Source of the DNA: an uncultured Pelagibacteraceae bacterium
Lineage (GTDB): Bacteria > Pseudomonadota > Alphaproteobacteria > Pelagibacterales > Pelagibacteraceae
NCBI GenBank assembly: GCA_902558815.1
Contig: CACEFF010000009.1
Coordinates: 1-38,918 of the forward strand
DNA length: 38,918 nucleotides
Reading direction: 5' to 3'
Below, one piece after another: positions 7,766 through 15,952 of the stretch. Both the position numbers and the translations under genes were made by a program. Position 1 is the stretch's first letter. Each line of letters starts with the position of its first letter. The notes below the pieces were generated by a model. The model did no database searches and had not been told where the DNA came from. It was given only the letters and a program-made list of their open reading frames with translations.

Positions 7766-8731
7766 ATGATGAAAATAATAAAGAGCACATTAGTAGCTGG
7801 ATTAATTTCTTTATTTGTATCTTTTTCAAGTTTTGCTGAAAAAGTTAAAATAGGAGATCCGGGCTGGACAGGTGCGACTGCAATTGCAAATTTACTTGCA
7901 GCAGTTGTAACTGATAAAATGGGAGGAGAAGCGGAGCTTGTCCCAGGAAACAATACTGCAATTTATGGTGCAATTGATAGGAGCAAAGGTGAAATAGAAG
8001 TTCATCCTGATATATGGTTGCCAAATCAACAAGCGTATACAAATGATTTAGTTCCAAAAGGAACTTTAAAATTAAGCAGTAAACCTTATGAAGGAAATCA
8101 AGGTTATTGTGTTTCTCAACAATTTGCAAAAAAATTCAATATCACTGCTATAGAAGATTTAGGCAGACCAGAAGTTGTTAAAGCAATGGACAGCGATGGT
8201 AATGGTAAAGGTGAGTTTTGGATTGGAGCTGATGGTTGGGCATCTGCAAATGTTAACCAAGTCAAATTAAGAGATTATGGTTTATATGATGCGGGTATAG
8301 AACCTATCAGAGCTGCAGAAGCAGTTAAAAATGCAAGAGTTCTGGACTCAATTAAAAAAGGTGAAGGATATGCATTCTATTGTTATAAACCACATGCAAT
8401 TTGGGGAATGGCAGATGTAATTATGTTGGAAGAGCCAAAATTCGATCCAGCAAAATACAAAATGGTTCAACCAAAAGAAGATGCTGACTGGTACAATAAA
8501 TCATATGTAGCTTCAAAAGATGCACTTAAACAAATTCAAATTGGATGGGGTACATCTTTAGAAAAAAAATCGCCAGCAATAGTTGAATTCTTTAAGAATT
8601 TTCAATTAACAGCAGATGATGTTTCGTCTATGGCTTATGCAATATCAGTTGAGAAAAAAGCTCCAGCTGACGTAGCAAGAGCGTGGATGAAAGCAAATAA
8701 ATCAACTGTTGATGGTTGGTTAGGTCTTTAA
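7766..8731 (+). CDS. proX: Glycine betaine/proline-type ABC transporter substrate-binding protein
   Basis: Periplasmic receptor of a quaternary-amine importer. 321 residues with a Sec signal peptide (MKIIKSTLVAGLISLFVSFSSFAEK). The mature part starts KVKIGDPGWTGATAIANLL, typical of the OpuAC/ProX fold, and contains several Trp/Tyr residues (for example WIGADGWASAN and YKPHAIWGMADV) that could form an aromatic cage for a trimethylammonium group. Two adjacent ATGs exist (7766, 7769); the GAGGGG site at 7758-7763 is better spaced for the second. Substrate could be glycine betaine, proline or DMSP; the sequence alone does not say. Confidence 0.87.
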   Translation: MMKIIKSTLVAGLISLFVSFSSFAEKVKIGDPGWTGATAIANLLAAVVTDKMGGEAELVPGNNTAIYGAIDRSKGEIEVHPDIWLPNQQAYTNDLVPKGTLKLSSKPYEGNQGYCVSQQFAKKFNITAIEDLGRPEVVKAMDSDGNGKGEFWIGADGWASANVNQVKLRDYGLYDAGIEPIRAAEAVKNARVLDSIKKGEGYAFYCYKPHAIWGMADVIMLEEPKFDPAKYKMVQPKEDADWYNKSYVASKDALKQIQIGWGTSLEKKSPAIVEFFKNFQLTADDVSSMAYAISVEKKAPADVARAWMKANKSTVDGWLGL

Positions 8732-8746
8732 GTAAGATTAAATTAT

Positions 8747-8779
8747 TTATACCCAGCGATTAGATATTGCTGGGTATAA
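8747..8779 (+). promoter_or_regulatory. 11-bp perfect hairpin between proX and proV
   Basis: TTATACCCAGC (8747-8757) and GCTGGGTATAA (8769-8779) are perfect complements around an 11-nt loop. No T tract follows; the sequence continues TCTCCTG. As in the iron operon, the hairpin sits directly after the binding-protein gene and before the ATPase/permease genes. It is most likely a 3'-end stabiliser or attenuator that keeps binding-protein mRNA in excess. Confidence 0.75.
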
Positions 8780-8801
8780 TCTCCTGTAATAAAAGATAAA
8801 A

Positions 8802-9863
8802 ATGAATTCAACAAGTTCTGCAATAAAAATCAAAAATGTGTGGAAAGTATTTGGCAATACTTCAAAAGAAGCTTTAAATGCTATTCAAAACCATAAAATT
8901 TCTAAAACTGAAGCTTTAGAAAAGTATAATTCTGTAATAGGTGTTTCAGATGTTTCCTTTGATGTAAAGCAAGGTGAAATATTTTGTGTAATGGGACTTT
9001 CAGGAAGTGGAAAATCAACTTTAGTAAGACATATTAATAGACTTTTAGAACCTACATCTGGAAAAATTTTAATTAATGAACAAGATGTAATGACTCTTGA
9101 TAGAGAGAGCTTACAAGAATTAAGAAATAAAAAAATTGGTATGGTTTTTCAAAATTTTGCATTGATGCCTCATAGATCTGTAGTAGACAATATAGCGATG
9201 CCTCTTGAAATTAGAGGTATAAGTAAAAATGATAGGTTAGATGCAGCTAATAAAATTTTAGATGTGGTTGAGTTGCAAGGTTGGGGAAATAAATTTGCAC
9301 ATGAATTATCTGGTGGTATGCAGCAGAGAGTTGGACTTGCAAGAGCACTTGCAGCTGATCCAGAATTTCTTTTAATGGATGAACCTTTTAGTGCATTAGA
9401 TCCTTTAATTAGACGTCAACTTCAGTCAGAGTTTATTAAACTTTCAAAACAAATGAAAAAAACAACTGTTTTTATTACACATGATTTAGATGAAGCAGTA
9501 AGAGTTGGTCATAGAATAGCAATAATGAGAGATGGTAAAGTAATTCAGATTGGAACACCCGAAGAAATTGTAGTCAATCCTGCTGATGAATATGTAGCAG
9601 ATTTTGTAAAAGGTATTTCGAGATTAAAAGTTGTTCAGGCAAAGTCTATAATGCAAACAACGGAAGAATATGAAAAGCAGAATGGAAAATTATGGGATGA
9701 TCCAGAAAGTGTTCAAGAAAATGATTTATTAAGTAGATTAATTGAAAAATCAAAAACAAAAAATAAACCGCTAATTGTTAAAGACTTAAAAGGTCAAATA
9801 GTTGGCGTAATTACTCAAGCAGACCTTTTAAAAGCAGTTATAGAGGGTAGTGATGGAGAATAA
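8802..9863 (+). CDS. proV: Glycine betaine/proline-type ABC transporter ATPase
   Basis: Cytoplasmic ATPase of the ProXVW-type importer. 353 residues. Walker A is GLSGSGKS (65-72), the signature is LSGGMQQRVGLARAL, and Walker B is LLMDEPFSALDPLIRRQ. The N-terminal 45 residues carry the KNVWKVFGN...EALEKYNSVIGV extension typical of ProV/OpuAA. The C-terminal part (about 260-350) contains a CBS-like region ending IVKDLKGQIVGVITQADLLKAV, a module that senses ionic strength or nucleotides in OpuA-type systems. It overlaps the permease gene by about 11-14 nt. Confidence 0.92.
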   Translation: MNSTSSAIKIKNVWKVFGNTSKEALNAIQNHKISKTEALEKYNSVIGVSDVSFDVKQGEIFCVMGLSGSGKSTLVRHINRLLEPTSGKILINEQDVMTLDRESLQELRNKKIGMVFQNFALMPHRSVVDNIAMPLEIRGISKNDRLDAANKILDVVELQGWGNKFAHELSGGMQQRVGLARALAADPEFLLMDEPFSALDPLIRRQLQSEFIKLSKQMKKTTVFITHDLDEAVRVGHRIAIMRDGKVIQIGTPEEIVVNPADEYVADFVKGISRLKVVQAKSIMQTTEEYEKQNGKLWDDPESVQENDLLSRLIEKSKTKNKPLIVKDLKGQIVGVITQADLLKAVIEGSDGE

Positions 9864-11358
9864 GCAAAATAACAACCCATCAAGATCAGAATTAATTACG
9901 GACTTTGTAAAGACTAATCCAAATTACTACATTGAGCAATTTCAAATAATAGGTAGTAAACCAACTTTTTCTTTTTCATTTAATCTATATGCAGCAATTT
10001 TAGGACCAATTTGGTTTGGAATGAGAAATATTTGGAATTGGTCGTTAACATTTTTAATAATTGAAACATTTGCAGTTGTTCAAATTATAAGAGGTTTATT
10101 TGGAAATATTACTGCAGAAGCAGTTCAGAAGATTGAACAAGTCCAATCAACAATTGCTTTTAGAAATAAACAATTAGAAGCAGCAATAACAAATAACCCA
10201 GATAAAGTTGATGTTTACAAAAGAAATATTAAGTCTCTTGAAGATGCCATGCAAGGTTATATTAATGAGGTAGAGAGGGTTGAGGCCTCAGCAATTTGGA
10301 TAACAATTTTTGGAATAATTTTATTAATATCAATTAAAATTATTCAAGGAGTCATCGCAAACTCTAAATTAGAAAAAAGATATTCAGAATGGTTATCTGA
10401 TAAAACGATTAGTCCAGGAATGAAGATTAAAAATTATATTTTGAGTGGTATTTTTACATCAGTAATAATGTTTTTCTCAGTAGTTCATTATAGTTTCCCA
10501 GGCTTAATTACAATTATGAATGAATTTCCAACACATCCAGAAATAAGATTAACATCTATTAGTTGGGTTGAAACAGTATTTAATTATGCGGTTATCAAAG
10601 GAGATGCATTATTTACAGCTATTACAATTGGAATTCGATCTGTTCTGGATTTTTTAGAATTATTATTCGTAAAAACACCTTGGATAGTTATCATAACAAC
10701 CATAGTTATTTTAACAGGATTGTCTGCTGGACCGCGAGCAGCAATTTATTCTGCTGGATTTTTGTGTTACATGGGTTTTTTAGGTTTCTGGGTAAAAGCA
10801 ATGACAACTCTAGCTTTGCTTGGTACAGCAGCAATTTTGAGTATTGTTATAGGTATACCCTTAGGTATTTTTTGTGCAAGACGTCAAAGATTTTATTCTA
10901 TGATCAGACCAATAATGGATTTTATGCAAACAATGCCTGCTTTTGTATTTATGATTCCTGTTATTGCTTTTTTTGGAACGGGGAAGGTTGCCGCTGTTAT
11001 TATTACAATGATTTTTGGAGGAACACCTGTAGTAAGATTGACAGTTTTAGGTTTGAGAGGAGTTCCAGAAACAATACGAGAAGCTGCAATTGCCTATGGA
11101 GCAAGCAAATGGTATTTACTTAGAAAAGTAGATTTACCATTAGCAACACCATCAATACTAGCAGGAGTAAATCAAACAGTAATGTTGAGTTTAGCAATGG
11201 TTGTAGTTGCATCTTTAATTGGAGCAAAAGGATTGGGTCAAGATGTCCTAGAGGCACTACAATATGCTAATGTAGGACAAGGTATTCTTGCGGGTGTGGC
11301 TATTTTATTTGTCGCATTAATCTTAGATAGGGTTGTTCAAGGAAAAAAAAGAGTTTAA
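9850..11358 (+). CDS. proW: ProW-type permease with a long N-terminal membrane and coiled-coil extension
   Basis: 502 residues. The C-terminal half (about 225-500) is a standard ProW permease: SAGPRAAIYSAGFLCYMGFLG, TLALLGTAAILSIVIGIPLG, DFMQTMPAFVFMIPVIAFFGTG and an EAA loop near IREAAIAYGASKWYLLRKVDLPLA. The first ~200 residues are extra: a FSFNLYAAILGPIWFGMRNIWNW block resembling DUF2628, a charged coiled-coil stretch (about 90-150), then a further hydrophobic segment. Starts GTG 9850 and ATG 9853 are both possible; AGAGG at 9842-9846 spaces better to the ATG. The extension could tune activity or assembly; its function is unknown. Confidence 0.88.
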   Translation: MMENKQNNNPSRSELITDFVKTNPNYYIEQFQIIGSKPTFSFSFNLYAAILGPIWFGMRNIWNWSLTFLIIETFAVVQIIRGLFGNITAEAVQKIEQVQSTIAFRNKQLEAAITNNPDKVDVYKRNIKSLEDAMQGYINEVERVEASAIWITIFGIILLISIKIIQGVIANSKLEKRYSEWLSDKTISPGMKIKNYILSGIFTSVIMFFSVVHYSFPGLITIMNEFPTHPEIRLTSISWVETVFNYAVIKGDALFTAITIGIRSVLDFLELLFVKTPWIVIITTIVILTGLSAGPRAAIYSAGFLCYMGFLGFWVKAMTTLALLGTAAILSIVIGIPLGIFCARRQRFYSMIRPIMDFMQTMPAFVFMIPVIAFFGTGKVAAVIITMIFGGTPVVRLTVLGLRGVPETIREAAIAYGASKWYLLRKVDLPLATPSILAGVNQTVMLSLAMVVVASLIGAKGLGQDVLEALQYANVGQGILAGVAILFVALILDRVVQGKKRV

Positions 11359-11367
11359 GAAACAATT

Positions 11368-11757
11368 ATGAAAAAATTTTTAACATTTATATTTTGTATA
11401 TTTGCTTTTAGCGCTAATGCGATGGAAAAAAAGACAACCTTTAATAAAGAGTTGTTTGATAAAGCACAGTCAGAAGGTAAATTTGTAGTAGTAAGTTCTT
11501 GGATTAAATATTGTTCATCTTGTGCTGGTCAGATGAAAATTCTCAAGCAAGCCAAAAATGAAGGTGGACTATCTGACATTAAATTTGATAATATTGAATA
11601 TTTTTCATTTGATGTAACTAATAGAGAGATTGCTGACTTACTGAAAGTACAATACCAAACTACACTTTTAATTTTTAAAGATAATAAAGAAATTTATAGA
11701 AGTGTTGGTGAGACAACTAAAGATTTAATTTACGAGGCTATTAAATCTTCAATTTAA
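11368..11757 (+). CDS. Exported thioredoxin-fold protein
   Basis: 129 residues with a Sec signal peptide (MKKFLTFIFCIFAFSANAM). The mature part reads like a thioredoxin-like domain: KFVVVSSWIKYCSSCAGQMKIL, with a C-S-S-C redox pair around residues 50-53, later FDVTNREIADLLKVQYQTTLLIFKDNKEIYRSVGE. The usual WCGPC is replaced by YCSSC and the cis-Pro before the last strand is a Thr (QTTLL), so it may be a specialised periplasmic thiol protein rather than a general reductase. It follows proW by 9 nt and converges on the persulfide-dioxygenase-like gene, which suggests a sulfur/thiol theme. Confidence 0.75.
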   Translation: MKKFLTFIFCIFAFSANAMEKKTTFNKELFDKAQSEGKFVVVSSWIKYCSSCAGQMKILKQAKNEGGLSDIKFDNIEYFSFDVTNREIADLLKVQYQTTLLIFKDNKEIYRSVGETTKDLIYEAIKSSI

Positions 11758-12440
11758 AGTTCAGCACCTAATTTAAGATTATTTGCAACGTTAAAATCTA
11801 TTGCTGTAGGCTTCTTTAAATTTAGGTTATTCATAATTTCAATATATTCCTCAACATTACTAACCTGTAATCTTGGATTAAATTTCTTTTCTTTTCCAAT
11901 ACTACTAACTTTTTCTCCCTTATAATCATGTGCGGGGTAGACAAGTGTTTCGTCAGGTAGTTTTAAAAGTCTATTGAATAACGAGTTATAAGCATCCTTT
12001 GAACTACCATTTTGGAAATCTGTTCTTCCAGTACCATTAATAAGCAAGGTATCTCCTGAAAATAAATAATTATCCATTAAAAAACTAAAGCTGTCAGAAG
12101 TATGGCCTGGAGTATAAAGAGCTTTAATCTTTAATTGATCAAGTTTAATTATTTCATCATCTTTAACTTTTATCTCAACAGCATCTGTTGGGGTATGTTC
12201 TCCCATAATAGTTACACATTGAGTTTTGTCTCTCAATTTACCTGCACCAGTGACATGATCAGCATGAATATGGGTATCTATTACTTTTACTAATTTTAAA
12301 TTTAATTCAGTAAGTAACTTTATGTAGTCCTCGACATTTTCTAAAACAGGATCAATGATTAAAGCTTCTCTTCCCTCTGCTGAGGCAATTATGTAGGTGT
12401 AAGTGCTGGATTTTTGATCAAAAACTTGTTTAAAAATCAT
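11754..12440 (-). CDS. MBL-fold hydrolase, persulfide dioxygenase (ETHE1/Blh) type
   Basis: 228 residues. The metal motif T-H-I-H-A-D-H is at 56-62 (His57, His59, Asp61, His62); PGHTSDS, FSGDTLLINGTGRTDFQNG and PAHDY follow in the ETHE1/Blh order. The GTGRTDFQ block is diagnostic of the sulfur/persulfide dioxygenase branch, which oxidises glutathione persulfide to sulfite using one iron. The protein lacks a rhodanese domain. It converges with the thioredoxin-like gene (4-nt overlap) and diverges from the DUF4396 gene (22-nt gap). A glyoxalase II role is less likely. Confidence 0.8.
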   Translation of the reverse strand: MIFKQVFDQKSSTYTYIIASAEGREALIIDPVLENVEDYIKLLTELNLKLVKVIDTHIHADHVTGAGKLRDKTQCVTIMGEHTPTDAVEIKVKDDEIIKLDQLKIKALYTPGHTSDSFSFLMDNYLFSGDTLLINGTGRTDFQNGSSKDAYNSLFNRLLKLPDETLVYPAHDYKGEKVSSIGKEKKFNPRLQVSNVEEYIEIMNNLNLKKPTAIDFNVANNLKLGAEL

Positions 12441-12462
12441 AAGTTAATATTATCATAAAATC

Positions 12463-12900
12463 ATGGAAACCACTACATTTGACTGGTCCTGTAAAAATAC
12501 TTGGAAACAAAGTGCAAAAAATACTGCATGGTGTTTGCTTGGATGTGCCATAGGAGATTTTGGTACTATTTTATTTTTTCAATTAACAGAAATATCATTT
12601 CCGGTTTTAGGAATAATGATTCTAGCGATAATAAATGGTTTAATAACTAGCGTGATGCTTGAAACTTTTATCTTACTTAGACAAAATATAAGTTTTAATA
12701 ATGCATTAAAAACGGCTTTAGGTATGAGCTTTATTGCTATGGTAAGTATGGAAATAGCGATGAATTTAACTGATTATCTTTTAACTGGTGGAGCAATATT
12801 AACTTGGTGGGTTATACCTTTAATGCTTGGAGTAGGTTTTGTAACTCCATGGCCCTATAATTATTGGAGACTTAAAAAATTTGGCATCAACTGTCATTAA
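12463..12900 (+). CDS. DUF4396-type membrane protein
   Basis: 145 residues with about four hydrophobic helices. The opening TTFDWSCKNTWKQSAKNTAWCLLGCAIGDFGTILFFQ matches the hClxGCaiG block of DUF4396 proteins; Cys residues near 24 and 28 could bind metal. Later segments MSMEIAMNLTDYLLTGG and WWVIPLMLGVGFVTPWPYNYWRLKKFG are also typical. The function of the family is not established; members often sit near metal or sulfur-stress genes. The last 20 nt overlap the next gene. Confidence 0.7.
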   Translation: METTTFDWSCKNTWKQSAKNTAWCLLGCAIGDFGTILFFQLTEISFPVLGIMILAIINGLITSVMLETFILLRQNISFNNALKTALGMSFIAMVSMEIAMNLTDYLLTGGAILTWWVIPLMLGVGFVTPWPYNYWRLKKFGINCH

Positions 12901-13591
12901 AAACTGGGATAATAAAACTTGGCTTTCTTCCAATGATTACATTAAGTCATTTAATAAATTTTTATTCAAAAATATAAAATTAAACCCAAATTCTGAAATA
13001 TTAGATATTGGATGTGGTCGAGGTAAAATTTTAGGAACAATAAAATCAAGTTTAAAGCTTAAAGTTAAGCCAACTGGTATTGATGTTATAAATCACAAAG
13101 ATAAAGATAAAAGGATAAATTTCAAAAAATCAGACGCCACATCATTCTTTTTAACTAGTAAGAAAAAATTTGATTTAATTTTGATTAAACAAACAATTCA
13201 TTTGTTAACCTTTAAAAAAATAAAGAGATTATTATTTCTTTGTAAGAAAAATTTGAAACATAATGGTAAAATTTTTATTTTAACGTTAGATGGTAAAAAA
13301 AATGAATTACCTACCTTCAGAAAAATGAAAATAAGACTTAATAAATCTCTTAAAAGAGACAATAAAGTTTTAAAACTCATCACTAGACTTTATCCTCAAC
13401 GAAAAAGAAAAAATTTTATCTATAAAGTTAAAATCAATAAAAAAAAATATCTTACTATGATTGAGAATAAATATATCTCAATTTTATTACCGTTATCAAA
13501 AAATGAAATTTTAGAAGGTATTGAGGAAATTAATTATAAATACAAAAATTACATTCAATTTAGAGATAAACTGGATTGTTTTATTTTATAA
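12881..13591 (+). CDS. Class I SAM-dependent methyltransferase
   Basis: 236 residues. The SAM-binding motif I reads SEILDIGCGRGKILG (about residues 40-54), followed by motif II-like PTGIDVIN and motif IV-like KKFDLILIKQTIHLL. The C-terminal half is very lysine-rich and less conserved. The only start that keeps the N-terminal WDNKTWLSSNDYI block is TTG at 12881, inside the end of the DUF4396 gene. The substrate is unknown. It converges with the cytochrome b561 gene with a 6-nt overlap. Confidence 0.75.
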   Translation: MASTVIKNWDNKTWLSSNDYIKSFNKFLFKNIKLNPNSEILDIGCGRGKILGTIKSSLKLKVKPTGIDVINHKDKDKRINFKKSDATSFFLTSKKKFDLILIKQTIHLLTFKKIKRLLFLCKKNLKHNGKIFILTLDGKKNELPTFRKMKIRLNKSLKRDNKVLKLITRLYPQRKRKNFIYKVKINKKKYLTMIENKYISILLPLSKNEILEGIEEINYKYKNYIQFRDKLDCFIL

Positions 13592-14113
13592 AATTCTTTT
13601 TAGTAAATTTTCTTTAAACAAAACTTTATGTGCCATTACTGCTAAAATATGTAATGAGATTAAGGCAATCAGACAATAATTTGTAATTATATGAATATCG
13701 TAAAATAGTTCTGCTAGTTCGAAGTTATCTTTAATTTCTAGATTAAAGAAAAATAAGTCAAGTATTTCACCATTAAATAATTTTTTTAAAGCACCTGAAA
13801 TAGTAATAGTCAAAATAGTGATATACAACAATACATGGTTCATTTTCGCTATTAATCTTTGTCCTGGAAAGATACTGTTACCCAAAGATGGAGTTGGATT
13901 GAAAATTTTATAGATTAACCTCAATATAGTTAAATAAAATATCGAAAGACCAACAACGACATGAATACTCTCAATAGTTAATCTTGTTTCATTAAAATCA
14001 AGATCAACCAGGTAGAAACCCAATGGTATTTGAGCAACTAATGCTGCGGCACTTAACCAGTGAAATGCTTTGGAAATAAACCCATATTCTGTTAAGTTAT
14101 TTGTTAACCTCAT
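13586..14113 (-). CDS. Cytochrome b561 (CybB type)
   Basis: Inner-membrane di-heme b protein of 175 residues with four hydrophobic helices. Likely heme ligands are His18, His51, His141 and His155: the spacings of 33 and 14 match E. coli CybB (13/46 and 147/161). The start MRLTNNLTEYGFISKAFHWL fits the family. CybB-type proteins can oxidise superoxide and pass electrons to quinone, or serve as electron partner of periplasmic proteins. It is divergent from a cytochrome c gene with only 3 nt between start codons, which suggests a joint redox function. Confidence 0.88.
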   Translation of the reverse strand: MRLTNNLTEYGFISKAFHWLSAAALVAQIPLGFYLVDLDFNETRLTIESIHVVVGLSIFYLTILRLIYKIFNPTPSLGNSIFPGQRLIAKMNHVLLYITILTITISGALKKLFNGEILDLFFFNLEIKDNFELAELFYDIHIITNYCLIALISLHILAVMAHKVLFKENLLKRIL

Positions 14114-14116
14114 AAG

Positions 14117-14575
14117 ATGTTTAAATATATCATAAATGTATTAAAATATATTTTCTTAATTGCTGCACTAACCTCAATTACTTTACCTGCATATTCTGAA
14201 TTATCAGTTGAAGAAATAATTAAAGCAAGAAAGGCATTATTTAGCAAAAATTACAGTACTGCTAAAAAAGTTCAAACTTTTGCTTCCAAAGGAGATTTTG
14301 TAAAGGCCTCTAGTTTAATGAAAGAAATGAGCGAAAATTACTTAACTTTACTTGAATATTTTCCGGATAATACAAAAGAGGGTTTTAAAACAGAAGCTTT
14401 ACCATCTATATGGGAAAATAAAGAAGAGTTTAATAGTTTGATGAAAAAATCTTCTACTGACATGATTGAACTAGCTAAAGTTATAGAGTCCAATGACGAT
14501 GTTAGAGCTAGTTTACAAAAATTTATGTGGAGTAATTGTAAAGCTTGTCATAGTAAATTTAGAGCCCCTCATTAA
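14117..14575 (+). CDS. Periplasmic cytochrome c' / c556-type protein
   Basis: 152 residues with a signal peptide (cut near residue 27, after LPAYS). The heme c motif C-K-A-C-H lies at the extreme C-terminus (Cys141, Cys144, His145), as in the four-helix-bundle cytochrome c'/c556 family, and the preceding sequence is helical throughout. It probably shuttles electrons in the periplasm. Its ATG is 3 nt from the ATG of the divergent b561 gene, which points to a b561/c556 pair. The promoter must lie inside the b561 coding region. Confidence 0.85.
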   Translation: MFKYIINVLKYIFLIAALTSITLPAYSELSVEEIIKARKALFSKNYSTAKKVQTFASKGDFVKASSLMKEMSENYLTLLEYFPDNTKEGFKTEALPSIWENKEEFNSLMKKSSTDMIELAKVIESNDDVRASLQKFMWSNCKACHSKFRAPH

Positions 14576-14617
14576 ATTTTGAATTGCATTAAAGACAAAT
14601 ATATATATTGTTAAATT

Positions 14618-14797
14618 ATGAAATATATAACAGGTTCAATAAATTTAATAATAAGTTTAGTAATTTCTACAATTATTATTTATGCAATTAATATTATTGC
14701 AGGATTTGCTGGAGCAGATTATTCATTCACTAATGGTGAAGTTTTTGTAATTTGGATTTTAATGGCAATACTAGTCAATAATTGTCTTAAAAATTAA
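14618..14797 (+). CDS. Small two-helix membrane protein, hypothetical
   Basis: A 59-codon frame from ATG 14618 to TAA 14795-14797. Two hydrophobic helices (residues about 8-29 and 42-55) flank a short polar turn containing ADYSFTNGE. Composition and the good start context suggest a real small membrane protein. It overlaps the convergent dioxygenase gene by 11 nt and follows the cytochrome c gene by 42 nt, so it may be in that unit. No family is recognised and no clear Shine-Dalgarno is present, as for many genes in this genome. Confidence 0.5.
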   Translation: MKYITGSINLIISLVISTIIIYAINIIAGFAGADYSFTNGEVFVIWILMAILVNNCLKN

Positions 14798-15887
14798 ATT
14801 TTCTTTTAAGAAATTTTAATTTTCCTTCTGTGCTATCATAATCAATATAACAACCTTGTAAGAAACGTTTTCCTTCATTAGCTTCATAAGAAGTTCTGCC
14901 ATGTAGTAATCTATAATTGTCCATCATTAATAAATCGCCTGGCGAGAGTTTAAATTTAATTTTATATTCATTGGAATTATATAGTTCAGATATTTTTTTT
15001 CTTGCATGATAATATAAATCTAATTTTTCTTTATCAATTAAAGGTACAAAATCTAATCTTGGACTAAATCTAACTTGTTTAAAATTTCCACTTTCATCTA
15101 ATTGAATCATTTCTGCCCAATCCTCTAAAACAACTTTTTGATCTATGAACTGAAACCTTACTTTAATTTTAGTTAATATTTCATAAAAATCCGGAAAATC
15201 TTTTTTCAGTTTTTGAGTAACAGTAAAACCATCTACTAAAGTTGACAAACCTCCAGTTACTTCATTTTCGATGCAATGCAACATTTGAATGCAAGGAACT
15301 GGATTTCTATATGGATTATCTGTATGGGGAGCTAGAGATAAAGATGTGTAAGCTAAATCATTAGGATTTGGTTTTGATTTAACATTAAAAAATTCTCCAA
15401 AATTAGTTCGTCTTACACTTCCAATAGAGTTAGCAAATTTTACTATAAAATTATTTTTTGTAGGAACCTTTTTAAATATAACAAATCCATATTGGTAGAA
15501 GTTAACTAAAGCCTTATACATTTCTTTTCCTTCAAATAAATCATCTCTAAATTCAAAATTTTTAAAGATTCTTAATGAGGAGTCCCATTCAATTTTATCT
15601 ATATATTTAACTTCATTAGTATTAGAAAATTCTTTTAAAATATTTTCAATTGCCAGTTTAGTATATGTCCCATCATTAAATGTAACTTCCAAAAAATTAT
15701 TAGATAAATTTAGGCTATCAATTTCTATACTTTCCTTGATTTCAGTTGGATCAAATAATCTTTGTTGAGTTTTTTTATCAACAAAACTCTCTCCATTAAC
15801 TCTTTCTCTAAGCCAAAAAGGGTGGATTTCTTTTTTTAAGCCTTGGTTTTCAAAAAATACTTTTTTATCTTTTTGTTCAATTTTCAT
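14787..15887 (-). CDS. Gamma-butyrobetaine hydroxylase-like 2-oxoglutarate/Fe(II) dioxygenase
   Basis: 366 residues. An N-terminal GBBH-like domain (WLRERV at 25-30, QRLFDP at 42-47) precedes a TauD/CAS-type dioxygenase domain. Iron ligands are His188, Asp190 (APHTDNPYR) and His329 (LLHGRTSY); Arg341 (KRFLQG) fits the 2-oxoglutarate carboxylate contact. LHCIENEVTGGLSTLVDGF is strongly GBBH-like. The zinc-binding cysteines normally found between WLR and QR are absent. Candidate substrates are trimethylated amines: gamma-butyrobetaine, trimethyllysine or 2-trimethylaminoethylphosphonate. It is divergent from the HisN-like gene. Confidence 0.8.
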   Translation of the reverse strand: MKIEQKDKKVFFENQGLKKEIHPFWLRERVNGESFVDKKTQQRLFDPTEIKESIEIDSLNLSNNFLEVTFNDGTYTKLAIENILKEFSNTNEVKYIDKIEWDSSLRIFKNFEFRDDLFEGKEMYKALVNFYQYGFVIFKKVPTKNNFIVKFANSIGSVRRTNFGEFFNVKSKPNPNDLAYTSLSLAPHTDNPYRNPVPCIQMLHCIENEVTGGLSTLVDGFTVTQKLKKDFPDFYEILTKIKVRFQFIDQKVVLEDWAEMIQLDESGNFKQVRFSPRLDFVPLIDKEKLDLYYHARKKISELYNSNEYKIKFKLSPGDLLMMDNYRLLHGRTSYEANEGKRFLQGCYIDYDSTEGKLKFLKRKFNF

Positions 15888-15952
15888 CAGTTTTTAAATC
15901 ATTATTTAAAATTAAGCTTTAATCAATAAGAATAAAATAGTATTAGTCCTGA

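Noticed and set aside
7845..8129. A 94-codon minus-strand frame inside proX
   Set aside because: Antisense to a clear binding-protein gene; Leu/His-rich shadow composition and no ribosome site.
10680..11123. A 147-codon plus-strand open frame inside proW
   Set aside because: Out of frame with a well-conserved permease; composition (many Cys, Tyr, Asn, Phe, Trp) is typical of a shadow frame.
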